From positions 248,001 to 312,000 of the forward strand of contig CP126201.1 in assembly GCA_030272155.1 (NCBI GenBank): 64,000 nucleotides of DNA, given 5' to 3'. Position numbers and translations under genes: made by a program. The stretch is from Tetradesmus obliquus (Eukaryota; Chlorophyta; Chlorophyceae; Sphaeropleales; Scenedesmaceae). Numbering within the stretch: the first letter of the stretch is position 1; each line of letters starts with the position of its first letter. Under the pieces are notes generated by a model. That model was not told the origin of the DNA. It saw only the letters and a list, made by a program, of their open reading frames with translations, and searched no databases. Below are positions 1-12,829 of the stretch, one piece after another.

Positions 1-836
1 TCAACTTTGTTCAGATGACCATGTTGGTGTGTTCCCAGATGGCACACATTGTATACCCTTGCAATAAGACCTTCCATGCTTGAACTTTGTCAGTAACACT
101 GCCCTGCATGAATGCTGAAGCTCAAAGATGTATATTACCCCAGTGCAGATACTGCTACAACCAACACGTCCTCCCAGGGAGGCAGCTGCCCAACCGTGCA
201 TACTCTCCCTCCCCGCTGCTAGGCTGCACCTCAGTCTCTGCTGCTGCTGCCGCTGCTACTTCAGCACCAATCCCACGAATAATCTGCCTCAAGCTGTCCC
301 ACGACAGCAACCTTACACCCCAAAAGTCACCACCTGCCTGAACATCAGCCTAGACCTCTGCTGCCGCACCGCTTGCACAGCTCATCCAGCAGCTGCTACA
401 CCGTGTCAATTGGGCCCTCCAATGCCACCATTCACCCTGATCGCCAGCACCTGCCAGAACCTCAATTGCTGCTGCTGCCGCGCCACACTTGCGCAGCTCT
501 GCTAGCAGCTGCCTTAATTTGGCTTTCCATTGCACTGCAGTCTTATACTGCAGCAACCGGGTCCTCATGCATGAACCTCAGCTGCTGCTGCTGCTGTCGC
601 GCCGCTTACAATCCTCCTCTAGCAGCTGCCCCACTGCCTTGATGTAGCCCTCTACTGACGACGGCCTGAGCCCAGCAGCGCCGGCAAACCCCCCGTCACC
701 TGTCTGAACATCAGCTGCTGCTGCCTGCTGCTTACGCAGCTCATCCAGCAGCTGCTCTTGATCTGGCCATCCACTGCCGATGGCAACCCAGCAAAGCCGC
801 AGGCCTAAACCTCTAAAGGTGTCTCCTGTTCAAACC
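1..836 (-). repeat. Degenerate tandem copies of the 3' end of the TRPV-like gene's last exon
   Basis: On the minus strand this stretch lies just past the stop codon (837-839) of the TRPV-like gene. It repeats, roughly every 100-150 bases, the motif that ends that gene: a Glu-Leu-Leu-(Asp/Glu)-Glu-Leu-Arg-Lys-like coiled-coil segment followed by a CAG-rich Ser/Ala tail. Copies can be read near 200-260, 345-410, 460-520, 570-640 and 700-780, each in a different or broken frame. They look like decayed duplicates of the last exon's tail rather than further exons, because the frame shifts from copy to copy and stops intervene. They may be transcribed as 3' UTR. No separate gene is visible. Confidence 0.6.
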
Positions 837-3800
837 TCAGCTGCTGCTGCCCCGCCGTTTCCGCAGCTCCTCCAGCAGCTGCTCCACCGCCTTGATCTGG
901 CCCTCCACTGCCGCCTTGCTGCTGTCTGCTGCCTTGTCCTCATCCACGGTCTCAAACACATGGCTGCAGCAACAGACATTGCGCAAGTGCATAACAGCAT
1001 GTACGTCAGTGCATTGCACAAGGTTACACATATCTGGAGGCAGCAGGACGAGATTAGATATTCGATACATCACATGCCTCAATCTGTGCACTCGCTGACG
1101 CAGCGGCCAGCATTTGTCATGCACAGGGACGTACGTGAGCTGCCTTAGCTGCATCCCGGGTCACGCAGCCCCCTGGCAGCAACCCATGTCAACACAGCCC
1201 TTCAGCAGCCCTCACCTGTGCACGCGCTTGTCTGAGACATGTCAACACAGCCCTTCAGCAGCCCTCACCTGTGCACGCACTTGTCTGAGACATGTCAACA
1301 CAGCCCTTCAGCAGCCCTCACCTGTGCACGCGCTTGTCTGAGACATGTCAACACAGCCCTTCAGCAGCCCTCACCTGTGCACGCGCTTGTCTGAGACATG
1401 TCAACGCAGCCCTTCAGCAGCCCTCACCTGTGCACGCGCTTGTCTGAGACATGTCAACACAGCCCTTCAGCAGCCCTCACCTGTGCACGCGCTTGTCTGA
1501 GACATGTCAACACAGCCCTTCAGCAGCCCTCACCTGTGCACGCGCTTGTCTGAGACATGTCAACACAGCCCTTCAGCAGCCCTCACCTGTGCACGCGCTT
1601 GTCTGAGACATGTCAACACAGCCCTTCAGCAGCCCTCACCTGTGCACGCGCTTGTCTGAGACATGTCAACACAGCCCTTCAGCAGCCCTCACCTGTGCAC
1701 GCGCTTGTCTGAGACATGTCAACACAGCCCTTCAGCAGCCCTCACCTGTGCACGCGCTTGTCTGAGACATGTCAACACAGCCCTTCAGCAGCCCTCACCT
1801 GTGCACGCGCTTGTCTGAGACATGTCAACACAGCCCTTCAGCTGCCCTCACCTGTGCACGCGCTTGTCTGAGACATGTCAACACAGCCCTTCAGCTGCCC
1901 TCACCTGTGCACGCGCTTGTCTGAGACATGTCAACACAGCCCTTCAGCTGCCCTCACCTGTGCACGCGCTTGTCTGAGACATGTCAACACAGCCCTTCAG
2001 CAGCCCTCACCTGTGCACGCGCTTGTCTGAGACATGTCAACACAGCCCTTCAGCAGCCCTCACCTGTGCACGCGCTTGTCTGAGACATGTCAACACAGCC
2101 CTTCAGCAGCCCTCACCTGTGCACGCGCTTGTCTGAGACATGTCAACACAGCCCTTCAGCTGCCCTCACCTGTGCACGCGCTTGTCTGAGACATGTCAAC
2201 ACAGCCCTTCAGCTGCCCTCACCTGTGCACGCGCTTGTCTGAGACATGTCAACACAGCCCTTCAGCTGCCCTCACCTGTGCACGCGCTTGTCTGAGACAG
2301 GGTCGTACGTGAGCTGGCCCAGCCTCAGTCACTGCACCCTCTGTACACAGATCACCACAAACCTCTCCCTACCTGTGTATGTGAGTGTTTCAGACAGGGT
2401 TGCACTTGAGGTGGTCGAGGTGCAGCCAAATCAGACAAATTCCACTGAAGACATCAAACCTCAAACCCCTCACCTGTGGACGCGCTTGTCAGACACGGGG
2501 TCGTAGGTCAGCTGGCCCAGCCTCAGCCGCTGCACCCAGGCGCGCGGCAGCCGGCGCTCCGCCTTGATCACATAGATGGCCCAGCGGTGCTTCCAGTAGC
2601 CCTCCGCTGCCTCCTGGGTAGTGCCCCAGGTCTTGATGATCATGGCTGCAGGGCAAAATGACAACAGCGTGACAGAAAGTGAGAATTGTATGGTACGATG
2701 TTTGGAAAGTTCAGGGCTTCCAGTCGCCCTCCACGGCCTCATGCGTGGTGCCCCGCATGTTGACGGGCATGCCTGCAGAAAAACAGGTGCCGCAAAGAGA
2801 CATACATGAACGCAGCTGGTGGTAGATGGTGCACAAATCAAGCCAATAGCAGCAGCAGTGCTGTACCCGCACCATCACCCCATCGCGCACCTATCAGCAG
2901 GTTCATGAGCAGCAGCACCACCGTGGCCATGTACAGCAGGTAGTAGATGGTGCACAGCACAGCAGCTCACCAGCAGCAACACTACCATACCATAACTTTA
3001 ACCTCAACACGCACCTATGAGCAGGTTTATGAGCAGCAGCACCACTGTTGCCATGTAGAGCAGGTAGTACATGGTGCACATACAAGTTATCAGCAGCACT
3101 ACCATACCATATCCAAAAATAACAACCACGCACCTATCAGCAGGTTCATGAGCAGCAGCACCACCGTGGCCATGTAGAGCAGGTAGTAGATGGTGCACAG
3201 CACGCTAGACAGCACGTAATCGTTCTTGCAGGTCATCGCGTACTCGTAGTGCGACAGCCCCGCGCCCAGGTTGACCAGCGTCACCATGGTGTTGCCAATG
3301 GATGAGAAAGGATCCGGCTCCGTTTGGCTGCAGGTTTGAAAAGAGATGCAAATGACAGCATGACAAGCACAGCTGTCAGCGGGAGATGTGACTTCACCAG
3401 CGTGACCATGGTGTTGACGATGCTGGAGAAAGGGTCCGGCTCAGTTTGGCTGCAGAATGCAACACAACACAACACAACACAACAGACACAACTGTCAGCG
3501 AGGGTGAAGCCAGCAATGACAGCAGAAGTGGCCATGGTGTTGCCAATGGATGAGAAACGGTCCGGCTCCGTCTGGCTGCAGGCCAGCTGTGCAATGATGA
3601 GCAGGACGAACAGGACAGCAAGCACAGCTGTGAGCAGCGGGTGCGATTAGCGTAACAATGGTGTTGCCAATAGATGAAAAGGGGTCCGGCTCCGTCTGGC
3701 TGCAGGGCAGGAAAAGGTACGACAAGAGTAATATAGGCAAGGCTGTCAGCAGAAGATTGACCAGCAGGAACGTGGTGTTGCCGATGCTGGAGAAAGGATC

Positions 3801-5853
3801 AAGCTCTGTCTGGCTGCAGAGACATAGCACGACAGGCACACATTTCAGCAGGAGGTGTTGCTTGCAAGCGTGACCATGGTGTTGCTGATGCTTGAGGTGA
3901 GGTCTGACTCATCCTCGCTCCAAGGCAGGCAAGAAATGATTAACATTAAAGGCCATGTGGAAAGATTCACCATTCACTTGTGATGCTGTTGAAGCACAGC
4001 AGCACATGCACAACCGTCAGCATGGAACCTTTGCATGAAACAGTGTCACCATGGTGTTGCAGTGATGCGATTCTCTAGCATAGGTCCAGCTGCTACTGAC
4101 AGTGTTGCAAAGCTGTTGCAACACTGCAGACAAGCTCACCTCAACTCAATTAGACCTTCCGTGTTGCGCACAACACTGCCGGGCGCAACGCCCAGCACAC
4201 CATTCTGCAGGCAGCACCGCGCAGACACACAAACTGCTGTTGGTGTTCACGCTGGCAACACTAATGCATGCGACTGCTCAACGGAATCGACAGCACACAC
4301 AGAAAGGGTTGCAGGACATCAGTGACTCCCTCTTCTGCAAGGGATTCAGAGCTTGGCAATGTCCGGTTGCAGGCCAGTTGCATTCGCACTGTCAAAACCG
4401 CAACACAGGTCCTGCAGCCCGCACCAGCTTTCAACTTCACACTGTGAACTATACTCTCACAGCCATCTTCACACCCATCTTCCCACCCATCTTCCCACCC
4501 ACCTGCATGGTGAAGAAGGCCAGCGTGAAGCCCAGGTTCCACAGCACGTACAGGCTCACAAACTTGACCACGTCCACGATGCAGCGCTCCAGCAGCACCG
4601 CCAGCTTGCCAGTGGACACCAGGCCCCTGCAGCGGGTAAACACAGAGAGGTGAGGCCTACGGCTTAGTAGTGGTTGGTAGTGGCATGATCAGATGTACGC
4701 ATGACAAGAAATATGCACCGCAAGCTTGCCAGTGGACACCAGGCCGCTGCAGCAGTCAAAGCAGATGCAGCCACAGGTGTAGGTCAGCAAAGCCTGCATG
4801 CTGTGTGTATCAGAAAAAGATGACAATGCGGCAGAGTGACTTGGGAGGGTTTGTGCAGGGCGTTTTCAGGTTTGCTGTCAAGCAACAATGCTGCTGGAGC
4901 AGCACACATGTTGTTCAGAGCAGAACGCTACCACTCCAGCTTAAACTGCAGTGGAGGGTTCCCTCCTGTGATGCCAACATAGAAGCGCTCTGCGAGCAAG
5001 CACATTGCATAAACAGGAAAACTTGGCTGCAACACCTACTTGTGCCACACTATGTTAGCAGCTGTTGCGGCAGCGCCCACCTGAAAAAGTAGATGACCGC
5101 CAGCCAGCCGCTGAGACCCATCATGCTCACGATGACGTCATCAAACTCACGCACCTGGCAGCAGCAGCAGCAGCAGCAGCGGCGGCGGCGGCGGCGGTGG
5201 CGGCAGCAGCACGCGTTACCGAACGAGCTGGTACAAGAACAAGTACAAGAGTAGGTACTCACCGGCATGGCACCCCCCATCACGCCCAACACATTGTGTG
5301 TGTGCTTATCGCATGCATCAGGAGTCCCACCCCACAGACACTCCCCACAGCCAACCGCAGCACAAGATGCCATCATGCAACACGTCAGCCCCGGCCTGTC
5401 AGCAGCAGCAATCCCACCTGCATGCTCTTGGGCCCCGGCCCTCCTATCCAGCCGTAGCTGGAGACCCAGATGAGGAAGTGCATGCAGGTCAGCAGCAGGT
5501 GCAGGTGCCAGATGAAGAGCCAGGGGTCCTCCAGCATGCGCACAGCACCCTCATAGGTGGTCTCCAGCATCGCCCGCAGCCGCGACTTGTGCGGGTCTGC
5601 AGGAATCATACATGGCAGCAGTGGCGACAGCAAGAGTAGGGTGCACGTAGCAAGTCAGCCAGGTGCACAGCCGTGACTCACGAAGATTTGCGGCAAGAAA
5701 CAATAGCAGCAGCTGGAGCAGCAGCAGCAGCCGTGGTAAGAGTTCAGCACATATTCCTAGGTGAGATGAACAGCCAGGGTTCCTCCGGCATGCGCACAGC
5801 GCCCTCGTAGGTGGTCTCAAGCATGGCACGCAGACGCGACTTGTGAGGGTCTG

Positions 5854-5895
<42 letters not shown>

Positions 5896-8800
5896 GAGTG
5901 CAAGCACACCTTGCAAGTCAGTCCTGTGCTCGCATGTACTGTTCACGGTTGTCGCATGCGTCAGTGCACACCCTGGTGATGAGGAGAAACACACGCTGTG
6001 CAGCCACGACACGCAACCACACAGACAGCCACTGCACATGCCGCAAACCCACCCACAGCCCCACCTAGTATGTCGATGGCCGGGCCCATCTCCATGTCAA
6101 GAACCTTCACACTGCCAGTCTCAGTACTGGCAGTAGCCAGGCTGCCAGCCTCCCTGCCGCCACCACCACCTCCATCAGCCCCTTCATCCCTACTCGCCCC
6201 AGCCCCCACGCCCCATCCTGACAGCACAAGGGAGGCAGCCGGCCGTTCCTGACAGAAAGCAGATGCAACAATTTGCCTACATTCCCGTCCACACGCTCAC
6301 CTAGTATGTCAATCGCGGGCCCCTTCTCCATATCAAGCACCTTCACGCTGCCAGTCTCAGTGCTGGCAGTCGCCAGGCTGCCAGCCTCCCTGCCACCACC
6401 ACCACCTGCACCCCCTGCCCCATCTGCCCCTCCATCCCCACTCCCCGCTGCTGCCAGCCCCCGCCCAGCAAACACTGATGCAGCAGCCGGCCGCTCCTTT
6501 TTGCTGGCCGGTGTGCGTTTCAGCGCCAGCGCGGCCGGCAAATCGCCGCCGCCGCTGCGCGCACGCGTGCGCTGCCGCTCCAGCATCTGCACGGCCTGCA
6601 GCGGGTCGGCTGGCGTGCTGGAGGTGGCGAGGCTCTGCAGCATCTCGTCGCCTGCTGTTGCTGCGCGCGACATCTGCAGTTTGGCTGTGCTGCTGTTGCC
6701 GCCGTCTTCGCTCCCTAGAGCTCTGTCAGTCAGCCGCGCTGCTCTGGTGCCTGATGTGCCAATGCCTTGGAAGGATTTGGCTCGCGGGATGGCGCTGCTT
6801 CTGAATGATGGGCTGCTGGGAGCTGCACCAGACAGTCGAGCACCACCTGCTGCTGCACTGCTGCTGTCCATGGCAGCAGCTGCCTCATTTGCAAACACCG
6901 GTGCCGCAGCAGAGCTCAGCAGTGGAGACATCTGGCGCGCGCTGCTGCGGCCCCCTGCCGCTGCTGCTGCCTCAGCCGCCAAGCCGCCACCTGCTGCTGC
7001 CGGGCTGCCGCTGCTGCTGCCGTCCGCGCCCTGCATGACGCTGGCCTGCAGCGGCAGCGCCGGAAAAGGAATGCCACCCTGCTGCTGCTGCTGCTGTAGG
7101 CCAGACAGCCTTGGCGAGCTAACCCTGCCACTAGCTGCCCTTGCCATTAGCAGCGCATTTGGCCCCTCAGAGAACGTGACCGATCTGCTGCCAGCGCCGC
7201 TGCCGCTGTTGCTCGTCGGCAGCAGCGCAGTTGCCGCCTCGCCGCCAGCTGCTGCTGCTGCCGCTGCAGCTGCTGCAGCAGCTGTCGAGGCTGTCGAGAG
7301 CTGCACAGCATTGCTGAGGCCTGCTGAGAGGTGCGATTGAGACCGCATCCTGCTGGCCCCCAGCCCCACACTCACAGGATCAAATCCTTCATCATCATCT
7401 TCCTGCCTGCTGCTGCCGGCACTCACTGCCAGCGGCTCACCTGGTCCCCGCTGCACGCGCGAATACGCAGCAGCCAGCGTACCTGGCGCCTGCTGCTGCT
7501 GCTGCTGCTGTCCTGCAAACACGCTCTCGTTATCACCCTCGCCCTCTGTTGCTTCTGCGATAGGCCCCGGGCCTGCCCTCAGTCCTGTGCTGATGCTAGC
7601 AAGCTCCGCTGCATCGCCTGCTGCAGCTGCTGCTGCACCCTCCGCAAGGTACACCATGCTGGCAGTGCCATAGCCGGTATCCACAACCCCAACGCCCTCC
7701 GCACTCACGCCCTCGCCGATGACGTTGCCGGCCTTGGGCCGCAGATCAATCGGATCGTCGTGAGATTTGCGGTAGATCTGCTGGCTGCTGCGGGCAGGTG
7801 ACATCGGCTGAGGCCCACTGCCTCTACTGGGGGAGCCAGGCACAGCAGCAGCAGCAGCCTTGGGGGTGCCCGGCGGGCCGGCTGCTGCTGCTGAGCTGCT
7901 GCTGACAGTGCCTGGAGTGCGCGGGCTGCCTGTTGCTGCTGCTGTCCTGCGTGCACCTGCGCCGCGCGGCGGAGATGGCGGCTGTGGCGGCTGCTGCTGC
8001 TGCTGGGGGCCTTGAGCCACCTTGGGAGACCCTAGGGACCCTAGTGACAGCCGATGTGCTGTGCCAGCACCCTGCGGCCGCACTGCTGCTGCTGCTTGCT
8101 CAGAGGCGTTTCCTGCGTCCCGTGCGGGGCTGCTGCCGAAGACAGTACCTAATCAGCAGGAACAGAAGTGATATCAGCAGCAGCAGCAGGAGCGATACAG
8201 TATGGTGTTGTACAACATACCACGCATGCGTTCAGTAGTGCTGTTGCCGCCGATGCGGCAAGGTATGGCTGTCACAAGGAACCGTGCAAGCAGCTGCAGA
8301 GCAGAGCTGCGCTTGAATGAGAGGTGTCACACAGCGCAACACCACATGTGCATGCTCTACAAACACATGTCAGGCAAGAGCCACGATCAAACTGCTGCCG
8401 CAGCAGCTGCACAGCAGGGCTCACCTGGGTGGGAGACGCCCCTAGGGTCAGCAGCGGCAGCAGCTGCTGCTGCTGCTGCGCCTGCTGCAGCGCGCGGCGT
8501 GCCCAGGCCCCCCTCAGAGCGTTGCTGCCAGGTTCCAGATGAGCTGCAGATAGGAAAGTTACAAAGCGTATATCAGCAGCAGCATTTGCAGCCAGGTGAA
8601 AGAAAGAGGGCAGTGGTGATGAGGCAACAGGTCAGAAGCTTAGGACAAGTGCTGGCTGCGCATCTGCATTCAGCTGGGCATCAGAACATTAGTACCTAAG
8701 CAGATCAAACCAAACTACCCAACTAAACAACAGCGTGGCACCTGAAAGCAGGCACGTGCTGCTGGTGCCAAGCATACCCTGGCAGTCACATCCTTGCCCC

Positions 8801-10127
8801 TGCTGCGTGCCGCTTGAGGTGGCTGATCACACGGGGCGTACAGCTTCAAATGCACACAGCAAAAAAAATGCAAGCATATGTCCTGCTGGCTGCATGCTCT
8901 CATGCGCTCACCCCTGCTGCGTGCCGCTGGAGGTTGCTGCAAAGCCCATGCGCGCCGACAGCCGGGCAAACAGGCCCTGCCTGTTGTCACGCGCATCACG
9001 CATCTCGCCTGCAGCAGCAGCAGCAGCAGCACAACCACCGTGCTCATGCAAATTTGCAAAGCTGTTCAGCTCAGCTGATGAAAAGGTACGCAGCACAGTA
9101 CAGCAAGGATCAGCCAGGAAGGTGACCAGGGGCGGGTCTTCCACTACGCGCTGCTGACACGATACGGAGCATGTCCAAGAAGGCTTCTCTACCGGCCGTC
9201 ATCACAAACTTTCAAATATATCTGGCGCCAGCAGCCGCACCTGGGATGGGGTACAGGGGTGGGTCCACCTCCTTGTGCACCGTCATGGTCAGCCGCCTGT
9301 GGTAGCACTCGCGGCTCCAGTTGGCATAGTCCAGCACCTCCACAGCTAGCAGCGCCAGCGCGAGGATGATGCCCAGGAACTCCTGGCTGGCGCGGCCAGG
9401 CCTGCGGCAAGTTCACGCAAAGTTCACATTCGGAGGAAAGTGAGATGTTTGCGGTGTAGCGTGAAGTTCACACTTGACATAGTACATAACCTCAACCGCC
9501 AGCAGCGCCAGCGCGAGGATGATGCCCAGGAACTCCTGGCTGGCGCGGCCAGGCCTGCAGCAAGTTCACAGCAAAGTTCATAGTGGGAGGAAAATGAGAA
9601 GTTTGTGCGCATGCGTGAAGTTCATCGCTGGCGTAATCCAGCACCTCAACTGCCAGCAGCGTCAGCACAAGGCTAATGCCCAGGAACTCCTAGCTGGCTC
9701 GGCCAGGCCTACGGCAAGTTCGTAGCAAAGTTCACAATGGGAGGAAAGTGAGATGTTTGCAGTGTAGCGTGAAGTTCACAGTTGACATGTTGGTCCAGGA
9801 CCTCAACTGCAAACAGCACAAGCGCCATCATGGTGCCCAGGAACACCTGGCTAGGGGCACAGAGGTGCCGGCGATGCTCACAAGAAGAGGGCAAAAAATT
9901 TGCTGTGCATGCGGGAGTTCACAGTTGCTGTGCATGCGGGAGTTCATGGTTGCTGTGCATGTGAGAGTTCACAGTTGAGGAGGGCAGCCACAGCTGCAGC
10001 TGCATGCAGAGGGCAGCCATAGCTCCCGCAATGCCAGTGCAGCAGAGCACCATCCCTGCAATGCATGTACGGCAGCGGTCATACCACCCATGCCACGCTG
10101 CCAGTTGCACCTACTGCACCTACTGCC

Positions 10128-10178
<51 letters not shown>

Positions 10179-12768
10179 TCACCCGTTCCACATCCCCGGG
10201 CTGCTGTGCAGCCAGATGAGGATGGTCTGGCTGACCTCCAGCAGCAGGTAGCCCAGGAAGTGCACCACAAACTGATGCGGCAGCAGCAGCAGCAGCAGCA
10301 GCGGCGGCAGGGGAGACATACCAACATGAGATACAGCAGCATAGAATATGAAAGCATGAGATGCAGCAGCACAAGCCACACCGCCAAGAGACATAGCAGC
10401 ACAGGGACACAGCAGAACAGTAGCGCATAATAGTCGTCCAGTGGTCAACTCGAATCAAGCAGGCATGGTTGACGGCCGGCTAGAAGGCATGCGCAAGCGC
10501 TTGCCACAATGGCCTGGTGCTTGCAGTGCTGCAGCCGCAGGGAATGCTGCGTGTCTCCACAGCTGGCGCCCCACCTGTGTGCGCGCAGACTTCTCCCACT
10601 TGTGCTGCAGCAGCAGCGTCAGCAGCGGCTCCTGCAAGCGGGCAGCAGCAGCAGCACAGCAGCGCGTAAGCTGCAGTGCACACCTAAGCTCTACATTTGC
10701 ACACATGTCATAGTGCTGTTGATGCTGTTCATGATAAAAAAATACCAGCAGCAAAGCACAGCAGCAACCCACCTGCAGCATATTTAGGTGCCGCTTGCAC
10801 CGCTGGCTCGCGCGCATCCAGTCAAAGCGCCAGTCAAACTAGTCAACATCAGTCAAACAGTGGTCAAACACTGGTCAAACACCCAAACCCACCTGCAGCA
10901 TGTCCAAGTGGCGCTTGCGCAGCACCGCCTCAAGTGCGTTAGGCACGTAGCCGCCATCCGGTCCAGCTGCCTCGTCCTCATCCTGCACCGTGTCGATCTC
11001 ACGCAGCGACAGGCTGTATGAGGTCACCTGAAAAACAAAGACCCGTGGCAGCAGGGCAGTGCGGTAAGCATAGCAGCGCAGCAACAGGGCAGCCTCGTCC
11101 TCATCCTGCACCGTGTCAATCTCACGCAGCGACAGGCTGTACGAAGCGACAGGCTGTACGAGGTCACCTGCGGGTACATGAGCAGCAGTGCAGCAGCAAC
11201 ACAGGGCAGCATTTAGCAGGGAACTGTCGGCATGATTGTGTTGGTCTCACGCAGCCACAGGCTGTACGAGGTGACCTGCAGCATGAGGTAACAGCAGCAC
11301 AGTGACAGAAACGATTTGTTCAGACGTACCGTCGCTTGCAGCGTAACAATTAAGCTATGCGGTGAGCATCTCGTATGTGCCAATGCCGGCATACTGCATG
11401 CAAAGCAACACGTCATAGTGCAACCGCACCAACAGCCGGAGCAGCAGCGTTGTAAGCGTCCTGCACAGCGTAAATGCCCCTGTGCTGCTGCTGCTGCTGC
11501 TCATGCTGAACACACTTCCCACATGACGGCACCCTGCCGCACCTTGCCGAAGGAGTAGAAGGCGCGGCGCCGCCTGCTGTAAATGTGCTGCAGCATATCG
11601 GCCTTGCCCAGCTGCGCCGCCAGGCACAGCGGCGTCAGCCCGCCGTGGTTGCGCACCTGCAAGATGCAAATCGCAAAAAAAGTAACGATGAGTACGCAAT
11701 GAGACCAGCACAGGTTTGGCGATTGTACCTGCACGTTTATGCACAGCCAATGGCATGGCATTCAATCAGACAATGGCATAGCAATGAAAGCTGTCGGATC
11801 AAGTTACCCCTCGCCGCGCAGTACCCCACCAGGACGACATACATGCACGTGAAGATGCTTGCTTGAGCATGGCAGTGCAATTAGTTCAAAGTGAATATGA
11901 GAGAGCATAGGTAGTTACATGTGGGTCCTGGCACCATCTTGGATGGTATGAGTCACAACAGGTTGAACACATGGTCTGAGACCAGAAAAGGAGAGTGAGC
12001 ACCCGTAGAACACAATGCACACCCTTGAAAGTAGCTATACATTCTCGCGCGCTCACCGCCTCAGAGGCCGCGCAGTAGTCCACCAAAAAGTCGTACATGT
12101 CGGCCTGGTCGTGGATGACGCACATGTGCAGCGCAGTGTTGCCAAACTCGTCGCAGTCGCTGTTGACCTGCAAACATGGCACAAAGGGCGGCAACAAATC
12201 AAGGCAGCAGCACGCCCAAGCAAAAGGGTGCATGGTGCAGCACATGTGCAGCGCAGTGTTGCCAAACTCATCGCAGTCGCTGTTGACCTGCAAACATGGC
12301 ACAAAGGGCGGCAACAAATGGAGGTGTCATGGCAGCAGTAAGGTGAATTGTGTGGCACATGTGCAGCGCTGTGTTGCAGAAGTTATCGCTGTCAGAGTTT
12401 ACATGCAGCAGGGAAGCGCAGCAGTGATAGATGCAACGCATGTTGGCACATGGAAGCAGGGCAGATGACACTTGCGTACCTGCGCGACATACTGCCGCAG
12501 GTATCAGGCACTGCATACTGTCAAAGGCAACTCGCGCAACAACACGCAACAACCTACAAATAAATAAATACACACGTAAATCACGCCAGCTGGCTTTGAC
12601 AAACTGCTCACCTGTGCGCCGTGTCGCCGCAGGTATGCCACGATGTCCTTCTGCCCGCTGCACGCCGCAAAGCTGAGCGCGTACTCGCCATAGTACATGG
12701 GCCCGCCCTGGCGGAAGAAGGTGCCCCAAGCACGCGCACGGATGTCCGCGCCGTTCTGCGGCAGCAGC

Positions 12769-12829
<61 letters not shown>

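Noticed and set aside
1186-2298. CRISPR-like direct repeat array
   Set aside because: Units are contiguous and identical with no unique spacers, and each matches the end of a neighbouring exon. It is a minisatellite in a eukaryotic intron.
6273-7340. Long plus-strand open frame (355 codons)
   Set aside because: It is the antisense shadow of TRPV-like exon 13; CAG/CTG-rich exons stay open in several frames on both strands.
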